64,000 nt of DNA from Roseobacter sp. CCS2 (lineage in GTDB: Bacteria > Pseudomonadota > Alphaproteobacteria > Rhodobacterales > Rhodobacteraceae): positions 62,001 to 126,000 of the forward strand of contig NZ_AAYB01000006.1 of the NCBI RefSeq assembly GCF_000169435.1. The letters are read 5' to 3'. Of the stretch, positions 10,519 through 19,346 are shown piece by piece; the first letter of the stretch is position 1, and each line of letters starts with the position of its first letter. Both the position numbers and the translations under genes were made by a program. The notes beneath the pieces are model-generated. The model worked only from the letters and a program-made list of their open reading frames with translations, made no database searches and had not been told where the DNA came from.

Positions 10519-11349
10519 ATGTCAAATAGCCGCTTGGATTGGGCCGTGCCCGTAATGCGTGCCGGTTATGCCGGTCGCGGTGTGACTTACACGACCATCG
10601 CGGCATTGTCGCTGTGGACGATATGGCAAGGCGGATCAGCACAAGGCACGTCAGAGGCGCTGAAAACGATTGAAACAACGCCCTTTGGCAGTCTTTTGCT
10701 TTGCATTATTGGTTTAGGTCTTTTGTTTTACATGCTGTGGCGGCTGCTGGACAGTATTGCCGATCTTGAGGACGAAGGCCGCGACGCAACCGGCCTGATC
10801 GCACGCATTGGCATGGCCGTGACCGGATTGCTTCATGGTGTGATCGGTGCTGCGGCATTGTTTCTTGCCTTCGGATCAAGCAGGCAAGACGGCGGCGAAA
10901 GCCATATCGTGTCCATCACGCAAACGGTGATGTCTGTACCATTTGGGGTTTTTGTTGTTGGACTGGCTGGTCTGGCAACAATAGGTGCCGGGCTATATTA
11001 CTTGCACAAGGCCTGGTCGCAATCCTACCGCGAAAAGCTTGTCGCCAATCATTTTACAACGCATTGGAATGCGGCATTGCGGTTCGGCGTTGCAGCCCAA
11101 GGTGTTGTCGTGACCATCATTGGCATCTTCCTAAGCTATGCGGCGTGGACTGCAGAACCCGCAGAAGCAGGCGGCTTGGGGCAGACCTTTAGCTGGCTAT
11201 CGCAACAAGTCTATGGGCAGATCTTTGTCACACTGCTGTGCGTGGGGCTGTTGAGCTTTGCACTCTTTCTTTTCGTCAACGCAGCTTACCGCGTTGTGCC
11301 ACGACTGGCTGATCCTGGTATCAAGACGGTTGCTCAGAAACTTAGTTAG
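10519..11349 (+). CDS. DUF1206 membrane protein
   Basis: A 276-residue integral membrane protein with about six hydrophobic segments arranged as three two-helix repeats, the layout of DUF1206 proteins. The repeat signature is seen first as MRAGYAGRGVTYTTIAALSLW (about 12-32), then as a glycine-rich helix near 95-115 and as RFGVAAQGVVVTIIGIFLSYAAW near 190-212. The start ATG follows CAGGAACAAAGCTG, an acceptable ribosome-binding site. The cellular role of the family is unknown. Its stop overlaps the convergent lytic transglycosylase gene by 8 bp, and it is separated from the ABC operon by 56 bp. Confidence 0.85.
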   Translation: MSNSRLDWAVPVMRAGYAGRGVTYTTIAALSLWTIWQGGSAQGTSEALKTIETTPFGSLLLCIIGLGLLFYMLWRLLDSIADLEDEGRDATGLIARIGMAVTGLLHGVIGAAALFLAFGSSRQDGGESHIVSITQTVMSVPFGVFVVGLAGLATIGAGLYYLHKAWSQSYREKLVANHFTTHWNAALRFGVAAQGVVVTIIGIFLSYAAWTAEPAEAGGLGQTFSWLSQQVYGQIFVTLLCVGLLSFALFLFVNAAYRVVPRLADPGIKTVAQKLS

Positions 11350-11959
11350 CGCCCCAGATTACCTGCACATAATTTTGCGTCTCGGCAAAAGGCGGCACAC
11401 CGCTGTACCGTGCAACGGCCCCCGGCCCTGCGTTATAGGCAGCCAGTGCCAGCGGCCATGATCCAAATGCCTCGTACTGTGCGCGCAAATACCGTGCACC
11501 ACCTTCAAGGTTCTGCACGGGATCCAGCGGATCAACACCCAAGGCACGTGCTGTCGCGGGCATCAGTTGCGCCAATCCCAACGCCCCTTTGACGGAACGC
11601 GCAGAGGCATTCCAGCCGCTTTCCTGCTCAACCAGTCGCAAAAATAACCCGGCAGGCACACCGTGCTTGGTTGCCGCCGTTTGCGCCAGCCGCATGAATG
11701 GGCCACGGTAGTTGCCGGTATAGGTTGGCGTCATGGTAAAGCCTTCGCCACGTGGCGGCTGCAAACGCACCGAATTTTGATATTGCGCGGCAGCACGCCC
11801 ATCCAGAACCGACGTTTGGCTTTTCAACAGGCCTGACCGCGACATGGTTGAAACCTGTTCGTCCGCCAAGACAGGATGCGTGATAAGCGCGGCTGTCAAA
11901 CTTGCTGTCAGGATCAATCTGGTCACGTCATGCTGCTTTCGCTTGTTATGATCCGTCAT
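11342..11959 (-). CDS. Lytic transglycosylase (SLT domain), exported
   Basis: Cleaves glycan strands of peptidoglycan in the periplasm. I take ATG 11959 (MTDHNKRK), preceded by an AAAAGG-like site, giving 205 residues; a longer frame reaches 12052 but would overlap the ssb promoter region. A signal segment LILTASLTAALITHPVLADE occupies about 17-36. The catalytic SLT domain has the glutamate in RLVEQESGWN (about 125-134), then GALGLAQLMPATA and the end motif LALAAYNAGPGAV. There is no LysM or membrane-bound repeat, so it is a small soluble SLT enzyme. It is divergent from ssb. Confidence 0.9.
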   Translation of the reverse strand: MTDHNKRKQHDVTRLILTASLTAALITHPVLADEQVSTMSRSGLLKSQTSVLDGRAAAQYQNSVRLQPPRGEGFTMTPTYTGNYRGPFMRLAQTAATKHGVPAGLFLRLVEQESGWNASARSVKGALGLAQLMPATARALGVDPLDPVQNLEGGARYLRAQYEAFGSWPLALAAYNAGPGAVARYSGVPPFAETQNYVQVIWGAN

Positions 11960-12076
11960 ACTTAGGCCTTTTCTAACGATCCGCCAAGCCTGCCTCTGGA
12001 AACCTCCCGTTAACCTTGTTACGCCATGTATCGAGAGCCGATTAAACGGCAAAGTAGAATCGTCGGAGGTGCCATT

Positions 12077-12586
12077 ATGGCCGGATCAGTGAACAAAGTT
12101 ATCATTATCGGCAATCTGGGGGCCGACCCCGAAGTGCGGACATTCCAGAACGGTGGCAAGGTGGCCAACCTGCGCATCGCGACCTCTGAGAACTGGAAAG
12201 ACAAGAACACCGGCGAGCGTCGGGAAAAAACCGAATGGCACACTGTCGCGATCTTTCAGGAAGGTCTTGTGCGTATCGCCGAACAATACCTCAAAAAAGG
12301 CTCCAAGGTTTATATCGAAGGCAAACTGCAAACCCGCAAATGGCAGGACCAGTCCGGCCAAGACCGCTATTCCACCGAAGTTGTGCTGAACGGCTATGAT
12401 GGCACGCTGACCATGCTAGACAGCCGCAACGAAGGCGGCGGTGGCGGTGGCGGCAACTATGGCGGCGGCGGTGGTTATGGTGGCGGATCATCGGGCGGTG
12501 GTTACGGCGGCGGCGGCAGCAGCGGCGGTGGTGCGCCATCGGGCGGCGGTGGCGGCGGCGATATGGACGACGAAATCCCGTTCTAA
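12077..12586 (+). CDS. ssb: Single-stranded DNA-binding protein
   Basis: Coats single-stranded DNA in replication, repair and recombination. ATG 12077 is chosen because GGAGGT lies 6 bases before it; the frame is open further upstream without such a site. The 169-residue product has the OB fold ([17 protein letters not shown] at about 5-21, then [16 protein letters not shown]) over the first 110 residues. A long glycine/serine/tyrosine linker follows, and the acidic protein-docking tip DDEIPF ends the protein. The low-complexity DNA at about 12433-12560 is just the codons of this linker. The next gene starts 5 bp after the stop. Confidence 0.97.
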   Translation: MAGSVNKVIIIGNLGADPEVRTFQNGGKVANLRIATSENWKDKNTGERREKTEWHTVAIFQEGLVRIAEQYLKKGSKVYIEGKLQTRKWQDQSGQDRYSTEVVLNGYDGTLTMLDSRNEGGGGGGGNYGGGGGYGGGSSGGGYGGGGSSGGGAPSGGGGGGDMDDEIPF

Positions 12587-12591
12587 GTGCG

Positions 12592-12915
12592 ATGGTCGTT
12601 TCACCCGAAGCGCAAATCCTGATCCTGGTCGGCCTGATACTGGCCGTCACTTATCTGGGCATTTTTCCGACGCTTCGGGAAAAGACGCTGAACAAGTTGA
12701 TGCTGATTGACTTTGGCTTGAATGTGCTCGCGCTGATCGTTGCGGGCGCATGGTTCTGGGGCACAGGCGTACAGTTCACCTTACTTTTTTATGAGACCAA
12801 TTGGGCGATCTTCACAATCGTTTGCTACGCAGTCATCGAAATCCCGTTGTTTCTGCGATTTGCCAAGGCACATGGTATCCGGCTTGATGGCCGCGACGAC
12901 GATGGCCCCGAATGA
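12592..12915 (+). CDS. Small membrane protein of unknown function
   Basis: A 107-residue protein with three predicted membrane helices (about 8-26, 40-58 and 64-84) and a short charged C-terminus (LDGRDDDGPE). I do not recognise a named family. It begins 5 bp after ssb without its own clear ribosome-binding site, so it may be translated by coupling with ssb. Its stop overlaps the start of the acetyltransferase gene as ATGA, so the two probably form one transcriptional unit. The hydrophobic pattern and tight packing support a real gene; function unknown. Confidence 0.7.
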   Translation: MVVSPEAQILILVGLILAVTYLGIFPTLREKTLNKLMLIDFGLNVLALIVAGAWFWGTGVQFTLLFYETNWAIFTIVCYAVIEIPLFLRFAKAHGIRLDGRDDDGPE

Positions 12916-13355
12916 CCGGCCGCGTTGCCATCAAACCGCTGTCGATCACTGACAGCAGCGCAGCTTTGACACTTTACAACGAGCTGACCTTTGGTCCAAA
13001 GTCACAAAACCAAGCTGCATTTGCCAGTGTGATTGCCCATTCCGGAACAACCATCTATGGCGCATTTGATCAAGATGCGTTGGTTGCCATGCTCACCCTG
13101 CATCTGTTGCCGAACGTCACATGGAATGCCCGGTCTTATGCATTGATCGAGAACGTGATCACAACCGCCACCCACCGCAAACGCGGCATAGGCAAGCAGT
13201 TGATGGAACACGCCATCGCACAGGCCTGGGCGGCAAATGCGTTCAAAATCATGCTGATGACGGGCCAAAAACGTGCGGCGACGGGTTTTTACGAATCCGT
13301 TGGTTTCAGCGCGGAGGACAAGACCGCAATGGTAATCAGGCGACCGGACACCTAA
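12912..13355 (+). CDS. GNAT-family N-acetyltransferase
   Basis: A 147-residue acetyl-CoA-dependent acyltransferase. The fold is recognised by the N-terminal IKPLSITDSSAALTLYNEL, the beta-strand ARSYALIENVITTATHRKRGIGKQLM (about 80-105), which includes the acetyl-CoA-binding RKRGIGK, and the C-terminal FYESVGFSAEDKTAMV. The acceptor substrate is not predictable. The start ATG lies inside the stop of the preceding small membrane protein, indicating coupled translation. The 3' end overlaps the convergent aroB gene by 4 bp. Confidence 0.88.
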   Translation: MTGRVAIKPLSITDSSAALTLYNELTFGPKSQNQAAFASVIAHSGTTIYGAFDQDALVAMLTLHLLPNVTWNARSYALIENVITTATHRKRGIGKQLMEHAIAQAWAANAFKIMLMTGQKRAATGFYESVGFSAEDKTAMVIRRPDT

Positions 13356-14461
13356 GCGCGCAAAGCGTCGTCCAGCACAGCCAACACCGCCTCTCTCGGC
13401 ACGTCGGACGTCATAAACGCCTCGCCAATTCCCCGCGCCAGAACGAAACGCAACTTGCCATCAAGCACCTTTTTATCCTGTCCCATCAGGTCAAGCAGGC
13501 CTGCCGCATCTGGCAAATCGCCTTGGATATCCCGAATATCCACCTTCATGCCCATATCCCGCAAATGCGCACGCACGCGGCTTGGGTCCTCTTGGCTGCA
13601 AAGCCCCATACGTGCTGACAGCTCAAACGCCAGCGCACAGCCAATGGCCACACCTTCGCCATGCAACAGCCGGTCGGAATAACCAGTTGCGGCCTCTAGC
13701 GCGTGACAAAATGTATGGCCAAGATTCAAAAGCGCGCGGTCCCCCAGCTCAGTCTCATCGCGCTGCACAATATCTGCTTTCATCTGACACGATCGGGTCA
13801 CGGCACGCACGCGGGCGTTCATATCACCGCCAGCCAAGGCGGGGCCTTCGGCCTCTAACCAGTCAAAGAAAGCGGCATCACCCAAAAGCCCGTATTTCAC
13901 GACCTCACCATAACCCGACAGAAAATCGCGCGGTGTGAGCGTGGCCAAAAGCGCCGTATCGGCCAGCACAAGGCTGGGCTGATGAAACACACCAATCAGG
14001 TTCTTGCCTGATGGCGAATTGATCCCGGTCTTACCCCCAACAGAACTATCAACCTGCGCCAATAACGATGTCGGAATTTGTACAAACCGGACACCGCGGC
14101 GCAAAATCGCAGCGGCAAAGCCTGCCAGATCACCAATCACGCCGCCGCCAAAAGCGACAACAATATCACCGCGTTCAACCTTTTGCGTCAGCAACCATTC
14201 CACCGAACGTTCCAACTGCGCCCAGCATTTTGTGGCCTCGCCCATAGGCAAAGCCAGCGCGTCCGAGGTCAAGCCAGCATCTGAAAACGCGGTTTGCAAC
14301 GGCGCCAAATGCAAAGCCGCCACATTTTCATCTGTCAGAATACAAATATGACGCCGCCCCCCCATGGCCGCGATATGTGTGCCCGCCTGCGCCAAAATAT
14401 CGGGACCAATCAGGATATCATAGGCGCGCCCCGGCAGATCAACATGGACTTTTGCGGTCAT
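13352..14461 (-). CDS. aroB: 3-dehydroquinate synthase
   Basis: Second enzyme of the shikimate pathway, converting DAHP to 3-dehydroquinate with NAD+ and a divalent metal. The 369-residue length is normal. NAD-binding GGGVIGDLAGFAAA is at about 104-117, and SVGGKTGINSPSGKNLIGVFHQP follows near 140-162. Metal ligands are expected in GEVVKYG, LNLGHTFCHALE and LLHGEGVAIG, all present. The ATG at 14461 directly follows the TAG stop of aroK with no spacer, so the two are translationally linked, the common aroK-aroB pairing. Confidence 0.96.
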   Translation of the reverse strand: MTAKVHVDLPGRAYDILIGPDILAQAGTHIAAMGGRRHICILTDENVAALHLAPLQTAFSDAGLTSDALALPMGEATKCWAQLERSVEWLLTQKVERGDIVVAFGGGVIGDLAGFAAAILRRGVRFVQIPTSLLAQVDSSVGGKTGINSPSGKNLIGVFHQPSLVLADTALLATLTPRDFLSGYGEVVKYGLLGDAAFFDWLEAEGPALAGGDMNARVRAVTRSCQMKADIVQRDETELGDRALLNLGHTFCHALEAATGYSDRLLHGEGVAIGCALAFELSARMGLCSQEDPSRVRAHLRDMGMKVDIRDIQGDLPDAAGLLDLMGQDKKVLDGKLRFVLARGIGEAFMTSDVPREAVLAVLDDALRA

Positions 14462-15019
14462 CTATCTGGTCTCCAGAATATCGGGGCGGCTGGCAAGTTT
14501 ATCGCGCACCATATGCATTGTTTGGTCAATGCTGGCGTGGTTTTTGACACCGATCTTAAGCCCGGCAAGGTTATAAACCGGCGTGCGTTCGTTATAAATC
14601 TTCATCAGCGTCGCCTTGGGGTCGTCTGTTTGCAGCAACGGGCGGGTATCTTTGTGCCTGACCCGGTCCCATAAAATCTCAATATCCGCGTCCAGCCAAA
14701 CGGCCACGCCCATTTTTGCGATGGCGTCGCGGTTTGCCTCGGCCAGAAACGCGCCGCCACCGGTTGATACAATGCCCGGTGGCCCAGACAACAACCTGCG
14801 CAGCACTTCCGCCTCGCGTTTGCGAAAGAACTTTTCGCCGTCACGCGCGAAAATCTCGGCAATGGTTGCAGCGGCGGCTTCTTCTATCGCGGCGTCGCTG
14901 TCAAGAAACGGCACATCCAGCGCAGCCGCCAAGGCCCGCCCGATAGCGGTCTTGCCAGATCCCATCATGCCGACCAGCACAACGGTCCGCTTCAGGCGAT
15001 ATGGCTGCCCTTCGGCCAT
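14462..15019 (-). CDS. aroK: Shikimate kinase
   Basis: Phosphorylates shikimate at the 3-hydroxyl using ATP. The 185-residue protein has P-loop GMMGSGKTAIGR (about 17-28), the shikimate-binding FLDSDAAIEE (about 38-47) and glycine motif STGGGAFL (about 84-91). The lid arginine is seen in RHKDTRPLLQ. The ATG at 15019 gives a short leader MAEGQPYRLKR before the core. It is the first gene of the aroK-aroB pair and divergent from the small membrane-protein gene at 15172. Confidence 0.95.
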   Translation of the reverse strand: MAEGQPYRLKRTVVLVGMMGSGKTAIGRALAAALDVPFLDSDAAIEEAAAATIAEIFARDGEKFFRKREAEVLRRLLSGPPGIVSTGGGAFLAEANRDAIAKMGVAVWLDADIEILWDRVRHKDTRPLLQTDDPKATLMKIYNERTPVYNLAGLKIGVKNHASIDQTMHMVRDKLASRPDILETR

Positions 15020-15103
15020 GAAAAACTGCCTTTCTATTCGGCCAACCAGCGCCGAACGCGAAAATTAATGAATGAATGCCGTGATCTTGCACGAAAGGCC
15101 ATA

Positions 15104-15109
15104 TATAAT
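15104..15109 (+). promoter_or_regulatory. Possible -10 box (TATAAT) for the 15172 gene
   Basis: A perfect TATAAT lies 63 bp upstream of the small membrane-protein start, in the aroK divergent spacer. I could not find a good -35 hexamer at 16-18 bp, so this is a weak call. A short hairpin (GTGGG 15121-15125 with CCCAC 15132-15136) follows in what would be the leader. Confidence 0.3.
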
Positions 15110-15171
15110 CCCTTCAACAAGTGGGAAATAACCCACATATTGAGGCTGAGATTTAAGGATTGGGGCAGGCT

Positions 15172-15324
15172 ATGTGGCGGTTCATCAAGGCGCTATTGTT
15201 TTTGATTATACTCGCGGGGATAGGTCTTGTGGCTTATGCCTATGTCGGACCATTATTTTTCCCCGGCGACTTCGCCGCCCCCTCAGAAGAGGTAACGCGC
15301 CCTGTTACGCTGGAAACAAACTAA
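15172..15324 (+). CDS. Small single-helix membrane protein (50 residues)
   Basis: The ORF begins ATG TGG CGG TTC and ends TAA at 15324. The product MWRFIKALLFLIILAGIG... has one N-terminal membrane helix (about residues 6-26) and a short acidic, proline-containing tail. A purine-rich GGGGCAGG lies just before the start. The helix is well formed, and the 3' end overlaps the next gene, whose ribosome-binding site (AGAGG, 15288-15292) lies inside this ORF, so the two are probably coupled. It is too short for standard size cut-offs. Function unknown; the N-terminus could be an uncleaved signal anchor placing the tail in the periplasm. Confidence 0.6.
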   Translation: MWRFIKALLFLIILAGIGLVAYAYVGPLFFPGDFAAPSEEVTRPVTLETN

Positions 15325-16843
15325 GGCACTTGGGGCCGCGCTTTGCTTAACGGGCACATTGGTGTCCGCGCAAAGCGAACCCCAAGGTGAACCACTGTCA
15401 GCGATCGACTGGCTATCGCGCAGCGTGGAAATGGCCCCGCTGTTTGAACCACCATCCGTGGGCAACGCAACGTCGCCGGATGTAACAGTCACACCGCTGG
15501 ATCGCCCTTCCAAAGACCCTATTGGTTTGCTACCGCCCGAAGTCACCGGACTGCCGCGTGACATCTGGTCGGCCAGCGAAGAGGCCGTTCTTGTTGATTT
15601 GGTCCGCGCAGAACGCGTTGATACCCTGCCCGCGCTGCAAGAGTTCCTTAAAGTGCTGATGCTGGCCGAAGCGGATCCGCCGTTGGACGCAGCCGGTGAA
15701 GGGGCGCTATTTCTGGCCCGTGTGGACAAATTGCTGGACTTGGGCGCCTTGGAGCCAGCCCAATCTTTGATCGAACAGGCAGAGCCGGATACTGGCCCGC
15801 TGTTTCGCCGTTGGTTTGACGTGGCCCTGTTGACCGGCACCGAAGACAACGCATGCGAAGCAATGCGCGACACCCCTTCCATCGCCCCCACATTTTCGGC
15901 ACGTATCTTTTGCCTTGCCCGCAACGGTGACTGGCCTGCGGCGGCACTTACCTTAAACACCCACCGGGTGTTGGGCGACATCACCCCGCAGGAAGAGGCG
16001 CTGTTGTCGCGCTTTCTTGATCCTGAACTTTACGAAGGTGAACCTGCCCTGACGCCCCCTGCCCGCGTCAGCCCCCTCACGTTCCGCATGCATGCCGCGA
16101 TTGGTGAACCGCTGATCACGGCAAACCTGCCTTTGGCCTTTTCGCATGCCGACTTGCAATCAACTGCCGCATGGAAATCGCAGCTTGAAGCGACAGAGCG
16201 GTTGGCCCGCCATGGCGCGGTGTCGGAAAACGTTGTGCTGCGCAACTATACTGCGCGCACCCCCGCTGCCTCTGGCGGGATCTGGGACCGGGCCGAGGCG
16301 ATCCAACGGTTTGATGTGGCCATGACGGCGGGTGACGCCGCAGGCGTTGCCCGGACATTGCCAGCCGCCTGGGCAGCAATGCAGCAAGCCCGCGCCGAAA
16401 TTCAGTTTGCCAAACTATATGGGCAAGCCCTGCAAGACCTGCCGCTGTCAGGTGAGGCAGCGGTTATCGCCTTTGAAGTTGGGCTGTTGTCACCTGAATA
16501 TGAGGCCGTTGCGATTGCCGCAGAAGATGCCAACGCAGGTTTCGATCCTTTCCTGATCGGCATTGCGCGTGGCACCCCTCAGAACCTTCCGGCCAATTCG
16601 CAACGCACACAGGCCATTCAAGAGGCATTCGACAGCACACCACCGCCGTCTGAGCTGCAGAATAAGGTCGAAGAAGGTAAACTCGGCGAAGCGTTGCTGC
16701 GCGCGCTGGCACTGTTTGAGGCTGGGTCAGACGGCGATTTGCGATCTGTCACAGACGCGCTCAAACTGTTGCGATCCGTCGGCCTAGAGGATGTGGCGCG
16801 GCGTGCCGCACTTCAACTGATGATCCTGGACCGGGCCACATGA
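15302..16843 (+). CDS. Secreted or periplasmic protein of unknown function, probable CTG start
   Basis: A protein of about 513 residues, mostly helical by composition, with no motif I recognise. The first conventional start in frame is TTG at 15359, but this cuts into a signal peptide: upstream codons encode LLRWKQTKALGAALCLTG, then TLVSAQS, a classic n-region/hydrophobic/AXA-like export signal. The frame is closed by TAA at 15293. AGAGG at 15288-15292 sits 9 bases before CTG 15302, so I place the start there; a sequencing slip or mutation from ATG is also possible. Its ATGA-type junction with xerD (start 16840) makes it the middle gene of a unit with the 50-residue protein and xerD. Confidence 0.72.
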   Translation: MLRWKQTKALGAALCLTGTLVSAQSEPQGEPLSAIDWLSRSVEMAPLFEPPSVGNATSPDVTVTPLDRPSKDPIGLLPPEVTGLPRDIWSASEEAVLVDLVRAERVDTLPALQEFLKVLMLAEADPPLDAAGEGALFLARVDKLLDLGALEPAQSLIEQAEPDTGPLFRRWFDVALLTGTEDNACEAMRDTPSIAPTFSARIFCLARNGDWPAAALTLNTHRVLGDITPQEEALLSRFLDPELYEGEPALTPPARVSPLTFRMHAAIGEPLITANLPLAFSHADLQSTAAWKSQLEATERLARHGAVSENVVLRNYTARTPAASGGIWDRAEAIQRFDVAMTAGDAAGVARTLPAAWAAMQQARAEIQFAKLYGQALQDLPLSGEAAVIAFEVGLLSPEYEAVAIAAEDANAGFDPFLIGIARGTPQNLPANSQRTQAIQEAFDSTPPPSELQNKVEEGKLGEALLRALALFEAGSDGDLRSVTDALKLLRSVGLEDVARRAALQLMILDRAT

Positions 16844-17781
16844 GCCAGACCAATCAAACCATGGCCCGCTGGGTGCAGGTTTTTCTCGAAGCGCAAGCGG
16901 CTGAACTGGACGCCACGACAAACACGCAACTGGCCTATGCGCGCGACTTGCAAGATTTTGCGGGTTGGTTGGGCCCCAAGGGGCTGCATTTCAGCGATGC
17001 TTCGCGCGATCACGTGGAAAGTTATCTGATTGATTGTGAGGCCGAAGGGTTAGCCAAATCCACCCGCGCGCGGCGCTTGTCGGCGATCAAGCAACTGTAT
17101 CGTTTTGCCTTTGAAGAAGGCTGGCGCGATGACAACCCTGCGATCCAGATCAAAGGGCCGGGGCGCGAACAACGGCTGCCTAAAACCTTATCTATAGAAG
17201 AAGTCGACCGTCTTCTGGACGCCGCCCGCAACACCCCAAAAGAGGCATTGCGCAACGCCTGTCTGATGGAATTGCTCTATGCCACAGGCATGCGCGTGAC
17301 CGAATTGGTCAGCCTGCCGGTTTCAGCGGCCAGAGGTGATCCGCGTATGCTTTTGGTGCGCGGCAAAGGTGACAAGGAACGGCTGGTGCCACTTTCACCC
17401 CCTGCCCGCGCAGCGCTCGCAACTTACCTTACCGCCCGCGACAAGGCCGAGGACGCAGGCCGCAAAGACGGCAAGCCTGCCTCTAAGTTCCTCTTCCCTT
17501 CACGCGGCAAATCCGGGCATCTGACACGACACAGGTTTTTTGGGCTGATCAAGGAATTCGCAGTTGCTGGTGGTGTCTCGCCCGCCAAGGTCACGCCGCA
17601 TACCTTGCGCCACGCCTTTGCCACGCATCTGCTGGCTGGCGGTGCCGATCTGCGGTCGATCCAGACGATGCTGGGCCATGCCGATGTGGCGACGACAGAA
17701 ATCTATACGCATGTGCTTGATGAACGCCTGAAAGAGCTTGTGCTGGATCACCATCCCCTTGCAAAAGCAACCAAACCTTGA
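16840..17781 (+). CDS. xerD: Site-specific tyrosine recombinase XerD
   Basis: Resolves chromosome dimers at dif together with XerC. The 313-residue protein has the N-terminal SAM-like core-binding domain (about 8-95) and the catalytic domain. Catalytic residues are seen in order: Arg in ATGMRVTELVSL (about 150), Lys in GKGDKERLVPL (about 175), HTLRHAFATHLL (His and Arg, about 254-265), His in MLGHADVATTEIYTHV, and the nucleophile Tyr in the same segment. LAGGADLRSIQ is typical of XerC/D. XerD rather than XerC is chosen from overall resemblance, with modest certainty. It starts inside the stop of the preceding gene. Confidence 0.9.
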   Translation: MSQTNQTMARWVQVFLEAQAAELDATTNTQLAYARDLQDFAGWLGPKGLHFSDASRDHVESYLIDCEAEGLAKSTRARRLSAIKQLYRFAFEEGWRDDNPAIQIKGPGREQRLPKTLSIEEVDRLLDAARNTPKEALRNACLMELLYATGMRVTELVSLPVSAARGDPRMLLVRGKGDKERLVPLSPPARAALATYLTARDKAEDAGRKDGKPASKFLFPSRGKSGHLTRHRFFGLIKEFAVAGGVSPAKVTPHTLRHAFATHLLAGGADLRSIQTMLGHADVATTEIYTHVLDERLKELVLDHHPLAKATKP

Positions 17782-17833
17782 AGCTGACACTTAGACCCTA
17801 CATAAAACGCATGATTTTGCCTGAAAGCACCTA

Positions 17834-19135
17834 ATGGAAACCGCATCCCTCGACGCCGCATTCTGGGTAACCGCCGGCGCCATCTTAGTTCTCCTTGTCC
17901 TCTCGGCCTTCTTTTCCGGCTCTGAAACGGCGCTCACGGCTGCCTCCCGTGGCAAGTTGCGTTCCGCAGCAGACAAAGGGTCAAAAGGGGCAGATCGTGC
18001 GCTGACGATCACCGAAGACAACGAACGGCTGATTGGTTCGGTCCTGCTGGGCAACAACGTCGTCAATATTCTTGCGACATCACTGGCTACCGCAGTCCTG
18101 ACCAAGCTTTTTGGTCAAAACGGCGTCGCCGCGGCCACGCTGATTATGACCTTGCTGGTTTTGATCTTTGCCGAGGTGCTGCCCAAAACACTTGCCATCA
18201 CTTACCCTGAAACGGTCGCCTCTCGGGTGGCGCGCCCGATCGGGTTGGTTGTGATTTTCTTTTCACCGATTGTTGCGGCGGTGCGTTATCTTGTGCGCGG
18301 TGTTTTGTTCGTGTTCGGCGTCCGCACGGACCCTGACAGCAACATCCTTGCGGTGCGCGAAGAAATCGCCGGCGCGCTGTCGTTGGGCCATTCCGAAGGT
18401 ATCGTTCAGAAAGAAGACCGCGACCGTATCCTGGGCGCGCTTGATCTGAATGAACGCACGGTCGAAGAAATCATGCTGCACCGTTCCGGGATCGAAATGG
18501 TTGATGCCGCCCTGCCCCCGCAGGACATCCTTGCCCAGATTTTGCAAAGCCCATATACACGCTTGCCGCTTTACAGCGATGATCAGGAAAACATCGTCGG
18601 TATGATCCATTCCAAGGATTTGCTGCGCGCGATGCATAAACTGCTTGGTGGTGGGCCGGAAGACGCACAGGGGCTTGCCGCCTTTGACGTCACCAAGGTG
18701 GCCATGCCGCCGTACTTTGTGCCTGAAACAACGACGCTTGATGATCAAATGCGCAACTTCCTGAAGCGTAAAACGCATTTTGCGCTGGTGGTGGATGAAT
18801 ATGGTGCACTGCAAGGTCTGATCACGCTCGAAGACATCCTCGAAGAAATCGTAGGCGAAATTGCCGATGAATTCGACACCCACGAAGAAGAACAGATCGC
18901 CGCGACCGAAGATGGTGCCTATATCGTTGACGGCGTGATGACGATCCGCGACCTGAACCGCGCGCATGACTGGAACCTGCCGGATGATGAAGCCAACACC
19001 GTTGCCGGTCTGGTGATCCACGAGGCGCAGTTGATCCCTATCGAAGGGCAGGTCTTTTCGTTCCATGGCTTCCGATTTGAAGTGATGTCAAAAGACGAAA
19101 ACAGGATCGCGACCTTGAAGATCAGAAAGCTGTAA
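17834..19135 (+). CDS. CNNM/CorC-type membrane protein with CBS pair
   Basis: A 433-residue protein often labelled hemolysin-like. It has an N-terminal DUF21/CNNM membrane domain (about 10-195; start region LSAFFSGSETALTAASRGKLR), then two CBS domains (about 210-335; MLHRSGIEMVDA and LITLEDILEEIVGEIADEFD). A C-terminal transporter-associated CorC_HlyC domain follows (about 350-433). Family members are linked to Mg2+/Co2+ efflux or magnesium homeostasis; the hemolysin name is historical. ATG 17834 is the natural start before the first helix. It lies 52 bp after xerD and may share its transcript. Confidence 0.9.
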   Translation: METASLDAAFWVTAGAILVLLVLSAFFSGSETALTAASRGKLRSAADKGSKGADRALTITEDNERLIGSVLLGNNVVNILATSLATAVLTKLFGQNGVAAATLIMTLLVLIFAEVLPKTLAITYPETVASRVARPIGLVVIFFSPIVAAVRYLVRGVLFVFGVRTDPDSNILAVREEIAGALSLGHSEGIVQKEDRDRILGALDLNERTVEEIMLHRSGIEMVDAALPPQDILAQILQSPYTRLPLYSDDQENIVGMIHSKDLLRAMHKLLGGGPEDAQGLAAFDVTKVAMPPYFVPETTTLDDQMRNFLKRKTHFALVVDEYGALQGLITLEDILEEIVGEIADEFDTHEEEQIAATEDGAYIVDGVMTIRDLNRAHDWNLPDDEANTVAGLVIHEAQLIPIEGQVFSFHGFRFEVMSKDENRIATLKIRKL

Positions 19136-19346
19136 AGCCCGGTCTTGCGATGGATGCTGTTGAGCGGACGGAGATCGCCCGCCTCACACCGAACAGCCTG
19201 TGGTCAACCATCTATCAAAATTTACTCTTATTTTGGCCGCATTCATTCTTCAGACGAGAGACAATAAAGTCATGAAGCAAGCATTGATTTAATATTTCTC
19301 GGTCATGTGATCGACGATGCAAGCGTTTTCGAAAGAGGAAAAGAAA

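Noticed and set aside
12433-12560. GGC/GGT-rich tandem repeat
   Set aside because: It is only the glycine-rich linker codons of ssb, a normal feature.
15283-15984. Open reading frame of 233 codons on the minus strand
   Set aside because: Serine/arginine-rich antisense frame of the secreted-protein gene; composition is that of a complement of GC-rich codons.
17834-19135. Hemolysin (toxin) annotation
   Set aside because: The CNNM-CBS-CorC_HlyC layout points to an ion-transport-related membrane protein; the toxin label is historical.
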